Below the pieces are notes generated by a model, which searched no databases, was not told where the DNA came from, and worked only from the letters and a program-made list of their open reading frames with translations. Source: Stackebrandtia albiflava (lineage in GTDB: Bacteria; Actinomycetota; Actinomycetes; Mycobacteriales; Micromonosporaceae). Taken from it: a DNA stretch of 64,000 nt. Position 1 is the first letter of the stretch. The number at the start of each line of letters is the position of its first letter. Position numbers and translations under genes: made by a program. This document shows positions 39,534 to 50,548 of the stretch, piece after piece. Location: the NCBI RefSeq assembly GCF_007994225.1, contig NZ_VLLL01000006.1:806001-870000 (forward strand), in the 5' to 3' direction.

Positions 39534-40448
39534 TCACCTGATGCTCGCGGCGATGCCGTCGAGGATGTCGTGTTCGCTGGCCGTCACCCGGTCCAGCCCG
39601 GCGCGTTCCATGATGATCCGAAGCACCAGCGCCCCCGCGCCGATGACATCGGCGCGACCGGGGTGCATGACGTCGGATTCGAGCCGTTCGGCCCGGGTCT
39701 GCCGCAGCAGCCGGTCGGTGACCTCGGCGACCAGCTCGTAGCCGATCTCGGCGTGGTGGATTCGTTCCGGCCGGTACGAGTCGAGCCCCAACGCCAGCGC
39801 CGTCACGGTCGTCACCGAACCCGCGAGCCCCACCAGGGTCTCCGCCGACCGGCGCGGGTCGGCGATGGCGAGGGCGGTGTCGACGTGCGCGATGATGTCG
39901 GCCTCGGCGGCGGCGATCTGTTCGGCCGTGGGCGGGTCGGAGTGCAGGTGGCGTTCGGTCATGCGGACGCACCCGATGTCCACGCTGTGCGCGGCGTCGG
40001 CCCGCCGCACCCCCCGGACGAACTCGGTGGAGCCGCCGCCGATGTCGACGACCAACCGGACCCGGCCGTCGTCGGGGAGGTCGGCCACGGCGCCGCCGAA
40101 CGACAGTCGCGCCTCCTCGTCGCCGGTGATGACCTCGGGCGTGATGCCGAGCCGGGCCATCACGAGGTCGGTGAAGGCGTCCGCGTTCGTCGCGTCGCGG
40201 CTGGCGCTGGTGGCGACCATGCGGACCGCGCGCGGCGCGTGTTTCTCGATGACCTCCGCGTACTCGGACAGGGCCTCACCGGTGCGTTCGAGTGCGGCGG
40301 CCGAGATCCTGCCGGTGGTGTCGATGCCCTCCCCGAGCCGCACGATCCGCATGGTGCGGACGACGTCGGTCGGCCCTTCGGGGCCGTCGGCGGAGATCAG
40401 CAGGCGGATCGAGTTGGTGCCGCAGTCGATGGCGGCGACGGTCGTCAT
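39534..40448 (-). CDS. Exopolyphosphatase / Ppx-GppA family phosphatase
   Basis: A 304-residue protein of the short (Ppx2-like) actinobacterial type. It has the ASKHA phosphate-1 motif AAIDCGTNSIRLL (residues 5-17), phosphate-2 VVDIGGGSTEFV, and VGLAGSVTTVTALALGL with the adenosine-side glycines. It hydrolyses terminal phosphates of polyphosphate and/or (p)ppGpp. The ATG overlaps the DUF501 stop by 4 bp. The ftsB-DUF501-ppx order is a conserved actinobacterial arrangement. Confidence 0.92.
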   Translation of the reverse strand: MTTVAAIDCGTNSIRLLISADGPEGPTDVVRTMRIVRLGEGIDTTGRISAAALERTGEALSEYAEVIEKHAPRAVRMVATSASRDATNADAFTDLVMARLGITPEVITGDEEARLSFGGAVADLPDDGRVRLVVDIGGGSTEFVRGVRRADAAHSVDIGCVRMTERHLHSDPPTAEQIAAAEADIIAHVDTALAIADPRRSAETLVGLAGSVTTVTALALGLDSYRPERIHHAEIGYELVAEVTDRLLRQTRAERLESDVMHPGRADVIGAGALVLRIIMERAGLDRVTASEHDILDGIAASIR

Positions 40449-40945
40449 GTCTCCTCCGGGTTGACGCAGGGGCCGTCGGCCCACCACGGGCCGATCGCCT
40501 CGCGGGTCTCGTCGCCGAACGGGTTCACGCCGGGGCCGGCCGCGAGGCTGTGCGCGAGATGTACGTGCAGGCACTTCACCCGGTCGGGCATGCCTCCGGC
40601 GGAAACCCCGGCGATCTCGGGCACCTCACCGAGTTCGGCCCGCCGGGCGAGGTAGGCGTGGTGTGCCTCGCGATACCGCTCGGCGAGCGCGGGGTCCTCG
40701 GCGAGGCGGGTGGTCATCTCGCGCATGACCCCCTCGCCTTCGAGCCTTCCGACCGCGGCGGCCGCCTTCGGGCAGGTGAGGTAGTAGGTGGTGGGGAACG
40801 GGGTGCCGTCCTCCAGGCGGGGCCGGGTCTCGGTCACCGCCGGAAGCCCGCACGGGCAACGGTATGCGATCGCGTTCACCGATCGCGGCGGCCGACCGAG
40901 CTGTGCGGCGATGGCCTCCCGGTCGGTCTGGGATGGTTCTGTCAC
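40445..40945 (-). CDS. DUF501 family protein
   Basis: A 166-residue protein with the DUF501 signature: QLGRPPRSVNAIAYRCPCGLPAV at the N-terminus (given as a Cys-rich CPCGLP motif), FPTTYYLTCP, RCL-type VKCLHVHLAHSLAAGPGVNPFGDE and a C-terminal ADGPC. The conserved Cys (C31, C33 and later CP) could bind metal. Its function is not known. GTG start 1 bp after the FtsB stop and 4-bp overlap with ppx, so all three are one transcript. Confidence 0.93.
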   Translation of the reverse strand: MTEPSQTDREAIAAQLGRPPRSVNAIAYRCPCGLPAVTETRPRLEDGTPFPTTYYLTCPKAAAAVGRLEGEGVMREMTTRLAEDPALAERYREAHHAYLARRAELGEVPEIAGVSAGGMPDRVKCLHVHLAHSLAAGPGVNPFGDETREAIGPWWADGPCVNPEET

Positions 40946-40946
40946 G

Positions 40947-41468
40947 TCACTCGGATTCCTCGAAGTCGTCCCACAGGTCGTCGTACCAGGGGTCCGCCGG
41001 TTCGGCGTCGGGTGTCTCCCCGGCGTCGGCGGCGGCGCCCTCCGGGTCGTCGATGATGATGATCAGGCCCTCTCCCGGTTCGACCAGCAGCAGGCGGTCT
41101 CGCGCCTGGGCCTTGACGTACTCGGGATCGTTCCACTTCGCGCGTTCCGCCTCCAGCGCGGCGATGCGGTCGGCCTGGTCGCTCTGCGAGTCGCGCAGCG
41201 CGTTGATCTCGGCGCGCTGTTCCAGGTAGGTCCGCACCGGATACGCGTAGGACAGTGCCAGCGCGGAGAGCACCAACGCGACGACGGCGGTACGGCCGGA
41301 CATCCGCCACGGGGGTCTGATGCGGACCCGCCGGATGCGTGGCCCGGGGGCGGCGGACTCGGTGGCGCGCGTCGTCTTGCGCGACGACCGCGGCACGGGA
41401 CGGGTACGGCCGCGGCCGGGCCTGCCGCCACGGGGACCCTGGCCGCTGGGGCCTCGACGAGCGCTCAC
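40947..41468 (-). CDS. ftsB: Septum formation initiator FtsB/DivIC-like
   Basis: A 173-residue bitopic protein. It has a long basic, Arg/Pro-rich cytoplasmic N-terminus (residues 1-56), one membrane helix (about 57-76, GRTAVVALVLSALALSYAYPV) and a coiled coil (YLEQRAEINALRDSQSDQAD and onward). The conserved WNDPEYVKAQARDRLLLVEPGE follows, then an acidic tail. It is part of the divisome complex with FtsL/FtsQ. It heads the ftsB-DUF501-ppx operon. Enolase, which often sits directly upstream in actinomycetes, is here separated by the sod and M14 genes. Confidence 0.92.
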   Translation of the reverse strand: MSARRGPSGQGPRGGRPGRGRTRPVPRSSRKTTRATESAAPGPRIRRVRIRPPWRMSGRTAVVALVLSALALSYAYPVRTYLEQRAEINALRDSQSDQADRIAALEAERAKWNDPEYVKAQARDRLLLVEPGEGLIIIIDDPEGAAADAGETPDAEPADPWYDDLWDDFEESE

Positions 41469-41610
41469 CCGACCATTCTGCCCGGTGGTCCGGCCGGTGA
41501 CCGGCGGGGTCGCCGGACGCCCGGGTGTGTCGCGGCCGTCACGGGTCGTCGGGCCTCGGGTCGGGCGGCCCGTGACGGCGCGGGCCGCCCGACCCGTGAC
41601 GGCGCGGCCG

Positions 41611-42219
41611 TCAGTTCGCGACGCCGCGCGCGGCGTCGAACCGGGCGGTGACGTCGGGCCAGTTCACCAGGTCCCACAGACGTTCGACGTAGTCGGGGCG
41701 GACGTTGCGGTACTGGAGGTAGTAGGCGTGTTCCCAGGCGTCGAAGACCAGTAGCGGGGTGGTGCCCTGCCCGACGTTGCCGTGGTGGTCGTAGACCTGT
41801 TCGACGAGGAGCCGCCCACCGAGCGGTTCCCAGGACAGCACGCCCCAGCCGGAGCCCTGTACGCCGGTGGTGGCGGCGGTGAGTTGGGCGGAGAACTTCT
41901 CGAACCCGCCGAGGTGTTCGTCGATGGCGGCGGCGAGTTCCCCTTCGGGGCGTCCACCGCCCTCGGGTGTGAGGTTGTTCCAGAAGATCGAGTGCAGGAC
42001 GTGCCCGGACAGGTGGAACGCCATGGACTTCTCCAGACCGACGAGTCCGGTGTGGTCGCCCCTGTCGCGGGCCTCGGCGAGCCGGTCCAGGGTGTCGTTG
42101 GCGCCCTTGACGTAGGCGGCGTGGTGCTTGTCGTGGTGCAGTTCGAGGATCTCGCCGGACATCGCCGGTTCGAGTGCGCCGTAGTCGTAGGCGAGGTCGG
42201 GGAGCGTGTAGACGGCCAT
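41611..42219 (-). CDS. sod: Superoxide dismutase (Fe/Mn family)
   Basis: A 202-residue cytoplasmic Fe/Mn-SOD. Metal ligands are visible: H28 ([11 protein letters not shown]), H76 ([16 protein letters not shown]), and D and H in [12 protein letters not shown] near residues 163-167. The [11 protein letters not shown] segment is also conserved. It converts superoxide to H2O2 and O2. The metal cannot be decided from sequence, although the GSGW and DAWEHAYY pattern is common in Mn-type actinobacterial enzymes. It is monocistronic by spacing (142 bp to ftsB, 188 bp from the M14 gene). Confidence 0.95.
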   Translation of the reverse strand: MAVYTLPDLAYDYGALEPAMSGEILELHHDKHHAAYVKGANDTLDRLAEARDRGDHTGLVGLEKSMAFHLSGHVLHSIFWNNLTPEGGGRPEGELAAAIDEHLGGFEKFSAQLTAATTGVQGSGWGVLSWEPLGGRLLVEQVYDHHGNVGQGTTPLLVFDAWEHAYYLQYRNVRPDYVERLWDLVNWPDVTARFDAARGVAN

Positions 42220-42361
42220 GGTGTCCCTATCGTCCGGTGACGGTTGTTGCCCATCGAATGTTATTGCAAACTACTGGCGATAAGGGCGATCGGGTGGTGT
42301 GTCTCGCGCAACGGCGGAACACCGCGGTGCGGGAGTCCACCCTCCACCGACGAACACGACA

Positions 42362-42394
42362 CCGGCCGGGACCGCGTCGTGCGGTCCCGGCCGG
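42362..42394 (-). terminator. Hairpin terminator after the M14 peptidase gene
   Basis: A perfect 14-bp GC-rich stem (CCGGCCGGGACCGC against GCGGTCCCGGCCGG) with a 5-base loop lies 14 bp past the M14 stop. No T run follows, as is frequent for actinomycete terminators. Confidence 0.7.
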
Positions 42395-42407
42395 GTGGCG
42401 GAGCGGG

Positions 42408-43709
42408 TCAGGCGGCGTAGGGTGCCGCGGCGGCCTGGGCGGCGGTCATGAGCGCGCCCCGGTTCTCCGGCCACAACTGCGAGTCCACACAGTCGTAGGC
42501 GGGTAGGAAGCCGGAGCAGGAACCCCAGCCGCCGTCACCGATCTCGAAGGTGAAACTCGCGACGCCGAGTTCGCCGTACGTCATGTCGTCCGTCGTACCG
42601 CTCGTCGAGTAGCCGACGGTGTCACCGTTGGTGCCCACCAGGTAGCCGTTGGACTCGGCCATCGCCGCGCCGAGGCCGCGCAGCGCGGCGTCGTTGGGCG
42701 AGGTGTCCTCGGTGTATCCCCACGGGACGATGATGTAGTCGCCGTAACTGTGCAGTGAGACGAACACGTCCCGAGCGTCCACCGGTGCCGGATCGGTGGG
42801 GTTCGTGCCGCGTTGGTCGGGGTGGATCCGCCGGAACAGGTCCTCCAGCGCCGTGACCTCGGGCTCGGAGGCCGCCTGCGGCCCCTGGTAGGTCTGGGCG
42901 CAGGGGTTGGACGAGTCGGCGCCCCATTCGAAGCTGGAGTTGCGGTTCAGGTCGACGCCCACGCACGAGCCGTCGGAGTCGTTGGCGTTCTTGCGGTGCA
43001 GGACGGGCTGGTCGCCGCCGGAGGCGACGATGTCCACACCGTCGGGGTTGGCGATGGGCACGACCCACATCTCGGTGGTGTCCATGAGCGTGGTGACGGC
43101 CGGGTCGGTGCCGTACCCGTTCACCAGGCTGTCGATCCACTTCCAGGCGATCTCACCGGTGGCGACCTCGCGGGCGTGGATCTGGGCGACGACGGTGAAC
43201 CGCGGTTTCGCGGAGTCGGGTGACAGGGCGCAGTCGCCGTCGGTCTTCCTGGTCAGGCAGATCGCCTTGATGTCGTGTCCGCCCCTGCCCTGCGTCTTGA
43301 GCCAGGAGTCACCGATGTCGTAGACGGTGGCCAGGTCGGGATGTGCGGCCGCGACCTGGTCGAGGTGGGCCTCGTGGGCGTCCACCGTGTGGTATCCGCC
43401 GTAGTAGGTGTCGGCGGCGGTGGTGACGGGTGCGGGGTCCTTGTAGACGGTGTCGTGGAACGACGGCGTGAAGCCGTCGGCGCGGAGCCGGTCGGCGACC
43501 CGGGAGTCGCCCAGGACGACCGCGTCGCCGTCGTGATAGCGGACGACGTCGTAACCGTCGGCGGTCAGTCCGGCCAGCGCGTCGAGTGTGACGCCGGTGA
43601 TCTGCCAGGTGACCGGCGTGTCGTCGCCGGGGTCGGAGTGGGCCGGTCCTGACGCCACCGCGATGAGTGCGGCGGCACCGGCCAGGCTGAGCAGCCTTCG
43701 CAATGCCAT
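42408..43709 (-). CDS. Secreted zinc carboxypeptidase, M14 family
   Basis: A 433-residue secreted protein. The signal peptide covers residues 1-25 (SGPAHSD) and a propeptide-like region runs to about 105. The M14 domain has zinc ligands H and E in QIHAREVATGE and H in SLHSYGD, the VDLNRN substrate-binding motif and general base E in FTFEIGDGG. It resembles the SupT/CPT-type carboxypeptidases of actinomycetes and probably trims C-terminal residues extracellularly. Paired Cys (CLTRKTDGDC, GSCSGFLPAYDC) suit a secreted enzyme. GGAAGGAA ribosome site, 6-8 bp before the ATG. Confidence 0.93.
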   Translation of the reverse strand: MALRRLLSLAGAAALIAVASGPAHSDPGDDTPVTWQITGVTLDALAGLTADGYDVVRYHDGDAVVLGDSRVADRLRADGFTPSFHDTVYKDPAPVTTAADTYYGGYHTVDAHEAHLDQVAAAHPDLATVYDIGDSWLKTQGRGGHDIKAICLTRKTDGDCALSPDSAKPRFTVVAQIHAREVATGEIAWKWIDSLVNGYGTDPAVTTLMDTTEMWVVPIANPDGVDIVASGGDQPVLHRKNANDSDGSCVGVDLNRNSSFEWGADSSNPCAQTYQGPQAASEPEVTALEDLFRRIHPDQRGTNPTDPAPVDARDVFVSLHSYGDYIIVPWGYTEDTSPNDAALRGLGAAMAESNGYLVGTNGDTVGYSTSGTTDDMTYGELGVASFTFEIGDGGWGSCSGFLPAYDCVDSQLWPENRGALMTAAQAAAAPYAA

Positions 43710-43920
43710 ACGGATTCCTTCCGGTGGCGGGCGGTGTCGGCGCCCGCCGGAACGAGTATCGAAACATCGAGCCTACTGAATATTCACTCGGCGGGGGTGT
43801 CCGCGCACACCCGTCACCGCCGTCGACGGGCACATGACCGACCGGCCACCTCCACCGGAGTCACCGGCCGGAGGGTCCGGCCCACACTCCACTGTCCCCG
43901 ATCCTCCCCGGACACGACGA

Positions 43921-43948
43921 AGCCCGCCGGAATCCGTTCCGGCGGGCT
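43921..43948 (-). terminator. Intrinsic terminator after enolase
   Basis: A perfect 12-bp stem (AGCCCGCCGGAA against TTCCGGCGGGCT) around TCCG lies 16 bp after the enolase stop. In the leftward direction it is followed by TCGTCG rather than a T run. Confidence 0.8.
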
Positions 43949-43963
43949 CCGCGGACGTGGACG

Positions 43964-46297
<2,334 letters not shown>

Positions 46298-46311
46298 CCC
46301 ACCTTTCATGG

Positions 46312-46414
46312 GGCTTGGTTGGCCGTACGACCATCGACATGCCTCGAATAGGCCCTGATGTCCGGTTTTTCACCGTCGTATGACCAACCAAGCCGGCATT
46401 TTGACCAACCAAGC
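46312..46414. repeat. Inverted repeat with extra direct copy between convergent genes
   Basis: A 19-base arm beginning GGCTTGGTTGG (46312-46330) is complementary at 17 of 19 positions to 46376-46394. A further copy of TGACCAACCAAGCC lies at 46401-46414. The element fills the 123-bp gap between the convergent lipoprotein and DUF885 genes. It may be a bidirectional terminator, or the trace of a small mobile or repeat element. Confidence 0.65.
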
Positions 46415-46420
46415 CGCGGA

Positions 46421-48034
46421 TCAGACGCCGAGTAGGGTGCGCAGGTGCCGGGGTGAGGGGTTGCCGTGTGCGAGCATCGCGTCGTGCCAGGCCCGGTCGG
46501 GGCGCCCCGTCGGGCACGCCGCGGCGATCTCGGCGACCTCGGTGTGTCCGACGAAGTAGGTCGACAACTGCGTCGAGGACAGCAGCGCCCGCCGCCACTT
46601 GCCCGCCGCCTCGCCCTCGGACTGGAAACCGCGCTCGGTCATCAGCGCCATCGCCTCGTCCTCCGTCATACCCTCACAGTGGACGAGCTGGTCGATCAGC
46701 GCGTTGATGACCATCCGCAGCTGCATCTTCAACTGCTGCATCCGCACCGGCAGGCCACCGAACCCGTGCGAGGCCATCAACTCCTCCGCGTAGACGCCCC
46801 AGCCCTCCACGAAGGTGCCGCTGAACGACACCGCGCGCACCCGGGTGTAGCCCCGGTACCGGCGGGCGTGCGCCAACTGCAGATAGTGCCCCGGCATCGC
46901 CTCGTGGACCGTGAGGTTCCGCAGCATGTGGTCGTTGTACTCGGCGTAGAACGACTCGACCCTCGCGGCGTCCCAGTCGGCCGGGGTGGGCGAGATGGTG
47001 TAGAACGTCGGGACCTTCGCCGTCTCCAGGGAACCGGGCGGGTCGCAGTAGGCGACGGCGAGGCCGCGCGCGAACTCCGGCATCTCGATGATCTCCAGTG
47101 GATCGTCGAGCAGGGTCACCAGGTCGTGTGAGGCGACGAACTCGGTGGCCTCGGCCATGGTCCGGCGCGCCAACGGCACGATCGTGTCGTCGTCGGGGCG
47201 CTGCTCGGCCAGGGTGCGCAACGCCCGGGCGGCCACCTCGGGGGACGGCGGCTCGCCGAGCAGTTCACCACCGGCCTCGGCGATCTGCGTGGTCACCTCG
47301 TCCAGTCGCCGCCACGCGCGGTCCAGCAGTTCCCGCGCCGACAACGGCGTGTCGAGGGTGTGCCACAGCTTCGCCTCCCACTTGGCGCGGCCCAACCGGG
47401 GCTCGCCGTCGTGCGGTTGCGTCGTCAGCCACTCCCCGAACTCCCGGAGGGCGGCGACCGCCTGGTCGGTGGCCGCCGACGCGGCCGACGACATCCCGGG
47501 CACCTCCGCCGCCAACACCGGCACCTGGGACCGGACCAGTGCCGCGGTCCCGGCGAACTGTCCCACGGCGGCCTGCACGTGGATCTCGGGCATGTCGCGC
47601 AGTGTCCGCCGGGCGGTGGCGAGGCTGTCGGGCAGTGCCCGCAACTGGGCGAGCAGCGCCGTCAACCGCACCTCGGCGGTGTCGGTGGGCCGCAACAGCA
47701 GCGAGTTCAGCCGCATCCCGGGGTTGTAGGTCAGCGGATTCCACTCGTGTTCGCGCAGGTCGGTGAGCGCGAACAGCCGGGACGCGACCTGGTTGGTCAG
47801 CAGTTCCAGGTCCACCGCGTCGGGCGTCGCCAGTTCGTCCCCGTCCACCTCGGCGAGCGTGTGGGACGCCTCCCGCAGCATCGCCACCTGCGCGGCGACC
47901 CCGTCGGCCGAGTAGTCGGGCACCCGGTCGTCGAAGCGGTGGTCCCCGGCCCACTGCGCCGTGTCGGGGTCGTGTTCCAGGATCGCGTCGATGATGCGCT
48001 CGGCGCGGGAGATGAACTGTTCAGCCATCCCCAC
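46421..48034 (-). CDS. DUF885 family metallopeptidase-like protein
   Basis: A 537-residue cytoplasmic protein of the DUF885 family, which has a gluzincin-type fold. The zinc motif is H-E-A-M-P-G-H (LTVHEAMPGHYLQLAHARRY), followed some 25 residues later by FVEGWGVYAEELM with the third ligand Glu. The N-terminal helical half includes DAVDLELLTNQVASRLFALTDL. Family members are presumed peptidases, with few characterised. The start may be the ATG at 48028 (MAEQF) rather than 48034. It is monocistronic and 18 bp downstream of the first LicD-like gene. Confidence 0.9.
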   Translation of the reverse strand: MGMAEQFISRAERIIDAILEHDPDTAQWAGDHRFDDRVPDYSADGVAAQVAMLREASHTLAEVDGDELATPDAVDLELLTNQVASRLFALTDLREHEWNPLTYNPGMRLNSLLLRPTDTAEVRLTALLAQLRALPDSLATARRTLRDMPEIHVQAAVGQFAGTAALVRSQVPVLAAEVPGMSSAASAATDQAVAALREFGEWLTTQPHDGEPRLGRAKWEAKLWHTLDTPLSARELLDRAWRRLDEVTTQIAEAGGELLGEPPSPEVAARALRTLAEQRPDDDTIVPLARRTMAEATEFVASHDLVTLLDDPLEIIEMPEFARGLAVAYCDPPGSLETAKVPTFYTISPTPADWDAARVESFYAEYNDHMLRNLTVHEAMPGHYLQLAHARRYRGYTRVRAVSFSGTFVEGWGVYAEELMASHGFGGLPVRMQQLKMQLRMVINALIDQLVHCEGMTEDEAMALMTERGFQSEGEAAGKWRRALLSSTQLSTYFVGHTEVAEIAAACPTGRPDRAWHDAMLAHGNPSPRHLRTLLGV

Positions 48035-48052
48035 ACGGTAACCCGGGGGCGG

Positions 48053-49159
48053 TCACAACCGGTCGAGCCAGTCTCCCTCGCCGAGGTCCCGCAGTAGGGC
48101 GCCGTACCGGGCGATCTTCGCCGGATCCTGTTTGACCACACCGTCCAGCAACGCGAAGTACGAGAGCGTGTCGAGGAAGTCCCGGTCGGTGACCTCCGCG
48201 TTCGGCGCGTCGAGCCGGGCGTCGAAACCGGGTTCGGGGACCCGCCAGTCGCCGTAGTTCTCGTCCAGGTACCGCTCGGGCGGGTCGGGCACGAACTGCG
48301 GCCGGCCGAGGAAGTCCACGGTGGTCAACTCGAACGGCGTGTTCCACCAGCGGGTCGCGGTGCCGTCGTGCCAGACGCGCCCGTCGGTGTCGTGGTAGTG
48401 CGGGAACAGGTCGATCATCATGCCGTTGCGGTGGTTGACCCGCAGCCGGTCGGTGTTGAAGTCGAGCCGCCTGACGTGGAACGTTTTCGACCGTTCGAAC
48501 GACCGCTCCAGGTCGGCCGCCGACATCTCCGAGGTGAAGAACCCCAGGTCGATGTCCTTGTCCCAACTGATGAACCCGCCCTCGCGGACGTATCCGAGCA
48601 GGGTGCCCGAGATGAGGAAGCCGCGCACCCCCAGGGCGGCGAACTCGGCGTCCAACTCCGGAAGCGCCTCGGCGGCGCGGGGTTCGAAGGAGTCGGCGTC
48701 GTCGCCGGGCGTGACCTGCTTGACCTGCCTGATCGCGCCGTGCTTCAGGCGGCCGAGCCGGGCGCGGATCCGTTTGGCGCGCATGCCCTGCAGTACGGTC
48801 GCCTTGCGCAGGATGGTGCGGGCCTCGTCGTGTTCGCCGGCCGCCGCCGCCGCGCGGGCGATCGTCGTGTGCAACGGGACGACGCCGTGGCAGCTCCGCG
48901 GGCTGTCCCACCACAACCGGCGGATCCGCCGGTAGTCGGCCGGTTCCTCCATCATGGACCGCAGCTCGGTCCACAGCCGGGCGTACCGCCACAGGCCGCC
49001 CCGTATCGCGTCGGTCAGCCGCCGCTCGGCGGCGTCGCGGTCACCGGCGGCGCGCAGTGTGCGCGCGACCGTGAGGTGTTCCTGTGCCAGCCGTTCGAGT
49101 TCACGCGGGTCGTCGGGCAGTGTCGCGGGTGCCGTGCCGTCGGTCGTCGCCATTCTCAT
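48053..49159 (-). CDS. LicD-like phosphotransferase/nucleotidyltransferase-fold protein (1)
   Basis: A 368-residue protein. Residues about 1-140 are helical, TPR-like. Residues about 165-330 carry LicD features: LISGTLLGYVREGGFISWDKDIDLGF, with G-T-L-L-G-x-x-R and the D-x-D metal site, then MMIDLFPHYHD and a W-N-T-P-F-E-L segment. LicD proteins transfer phosphocholine or similar phospho-groups to surface polysaccharides and teichoic acids. It overlaps the next LicD gene by 4 bp and belongs to an operon with the nucleotidyltransferase at 50549. This suggests modification of a cell-wall glycopolymer. Donor unknown. Confidence 0.85.
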   Translation of the reverse strand: MRMATTDGTAPATLPDDPRELERLAQEHLTVARTLRAAGDRDAAERRLTDAIRGGLWRYARLWTELRSMMEEPADYRRIRRLWWDSPRSCHGVVPLHTTIARAAAAAGEHDEARTILRKATVLQGMRAKRIRARLGRLKHGAIRQVKQVTPGDDADSFEPRAAEALPELDAEFAALGVRGFLISGTLLGYVREGGFISWDKDIDLGFFTSEMSAADLERSFERSKTFHVRRLDFNTDRLRVNHRNGMMIDLFPHYHDTDGRVWHDGTATRWWNTPFELTTVDFLGRPQFVPDPPERYLDENYGDWRVPEPGFDARLDAPNAEVTDRDFLDTLSYFALLDGVVKQDPAKIARYGALLRDLGEGDWLDRL

Positions 49160-50511
49160 CCACCGATCCGAGCCGCCAGTTCCGGTTCCCCCGCACGCTC
49201 CAGCTCGGTAGCGGCGGCGGACGTGTTCCCCTTGGAGAGTTGTTTGTACCCACGCCGGATGAAATGCAGGCGCATGTAGTCCGGCCAGGTCACCTCCACG
49301 TTGGGGGCGTCGCCGTCGAAGAAGGCGTCGAATCCGGGGTACGGGGTCCGCCAGTCGCCGTAGTTCTCCGTCAGGTATCGGTCGGCGTCGGCCGGGAGCG
49401 GCAGGTCGAGGCCGCGGATGTCGCGTCGTTCGACCTCGAACGGCGTGTTCCCCCAGCGCACGAACACCGCGTCGTGGTAGACGAGGTCACCGTCGGAGTA
49501 GAACCGGAAGACGTCGATGGGGGAGCCGCCGCGGTGGCGCAGCCCGAGCTTCTTGGTGTGCGGGTGTACGACGTCGAAGTCGAAGCGGGGGTTCTTGGCG
49601 AACAGCTCCACCAGTGCGTCCCGGTCGAAGTCGGCGTCGAAGACCCCCACGTCGATGTCGTTGTCGGCCGACAGCGGCCGCCCCTCGCGGACGAGCCCCA
49701 GCGCGGTGCCCGCCGCGATGAAGTACGGCACCCCGGCGCCGTCGAGGGCCTGGTGGAGGTCTTGGAACGCCGTCCAGGCGCCCTTGCCCTCCAACTTGCC
49801 GTCGACAATCGGGCCGCCGAGTTCGGCCCCGTCGAGGACCAGCCGGATGGCGCGCCGGTAGAGGTCGACACCGGCCTCGATCTCACCGGCGCGGGCGGCG
49901 GCGGTGGCGAGCTGGCGTACCGACTTGAGGAGCCGCTCCGGCTCCGGCACCTCCTCGTGCCACGCGGCGTCGAGCCTGCGGAACTGTTCGGAGGAGTCGC
50001 ACTGTTTGCACACCGCCCACAGCACCTCGCCGTTGACGGGGAAGCGGCGCAGGGCCGCCACCGCCGCCTGGTCGGCCTCTTCGGTGGGGAGTACGCGGTA
50101 GCCGTACTGGACCATGCGGGCGACGGCCCCGGCGTGGGACGGTTCGAGCAGCCGGCCCTGCCTGGCCGAGGCGAGCGCCCGCGGGTAGTCGCCGTAGTAG
50201 GCGTGGAAGTCGGCGGCGAGCGCCTGGACGTCGGGGGATTCGGGGAACCGCCGTTCCAGCGTCGTGAGCGTCTCGGTGAGCAGGTCGTCGGCACCGGCCC
50301 GGAACACCGCCTTGGCCGCGACCAGGGCGGTGGAGAGGTGCCGGGTGGGGATGCCACCGGACTTGCGGATGAACCGGGTGATCTCCTCACCGCCGGCGTT
50401 CTCGCCCAGGTATTTCAGGGCCGCGTAGGTGCGTACCGCACCGTTGGGGAGTGCCCGGTAGACGGGAGTCCTGCTGAAGACCCGGACGACGGACTGCTTG
50501 GCGGATGGCAT
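49156..50511 (-). CDS. LicD-like phosphotransferase/nucleotidyltransferase-fold protein (2)
   Basis: A 451-residue protein with the same layout as its downstream neighbour. A helical repeat N-terminus (about 1-220, with CKQCDSS) precedes a LicD-like domain (about 240-410): FIAAGTALGLVREGRPLSADNDIDVGVF, GGSPIDVFRFYSDGD and WGNTPFEVERRDIRGL. The two are paralogues from an old tandem duplication. It is located between the LicC-like gene and the other LicD gene. It likely uses the CDP- or NDP-activated donor made by the former. Confidence 0.85.
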   Translation of the reverse strand: MPSAKQSVVRVFSRTPVYRALPNGAVRTYAALKYLGENAGGEEITRFIRKSGGIPTRHLSTALVAAKAVFRAGADDLLTETLTTLERRFPESPDVQALAADFHAYYGDYPRALASARQGRLLEPSHAGAVARMVQYGYRVLPTEEADQAAVAALRRFPVNGEVLWAVCKQCDSSEQFRRLDAAWHEEVPEPERLLKSVRQLATAAARAGEIEAGVDLYRRAIRLVLDGAELGGPIVDGKLEGKGAWTAFQDLHQALDGAGVPYFIAAGTALGLVREGRPLSADNDIDVGVFDADFDRDALVELFAKNPRFDFDVVHPHTKKLGLRHRGGSPIDVFRFYSDGDLVYHDAVFVRWGNTPFEVERRDIRGLDLPLPADADRYLTENYGDWRTPYPGFDAFFDGDAPNVEVTWPDYMRLHFIRRGYKQLSKGNTSAAATELERAGEPELAARIGG

Positions 50512-50548
50512 ATGCGCTCTCTCGTGAGTGGACGGTCTCCGGCGCGGG

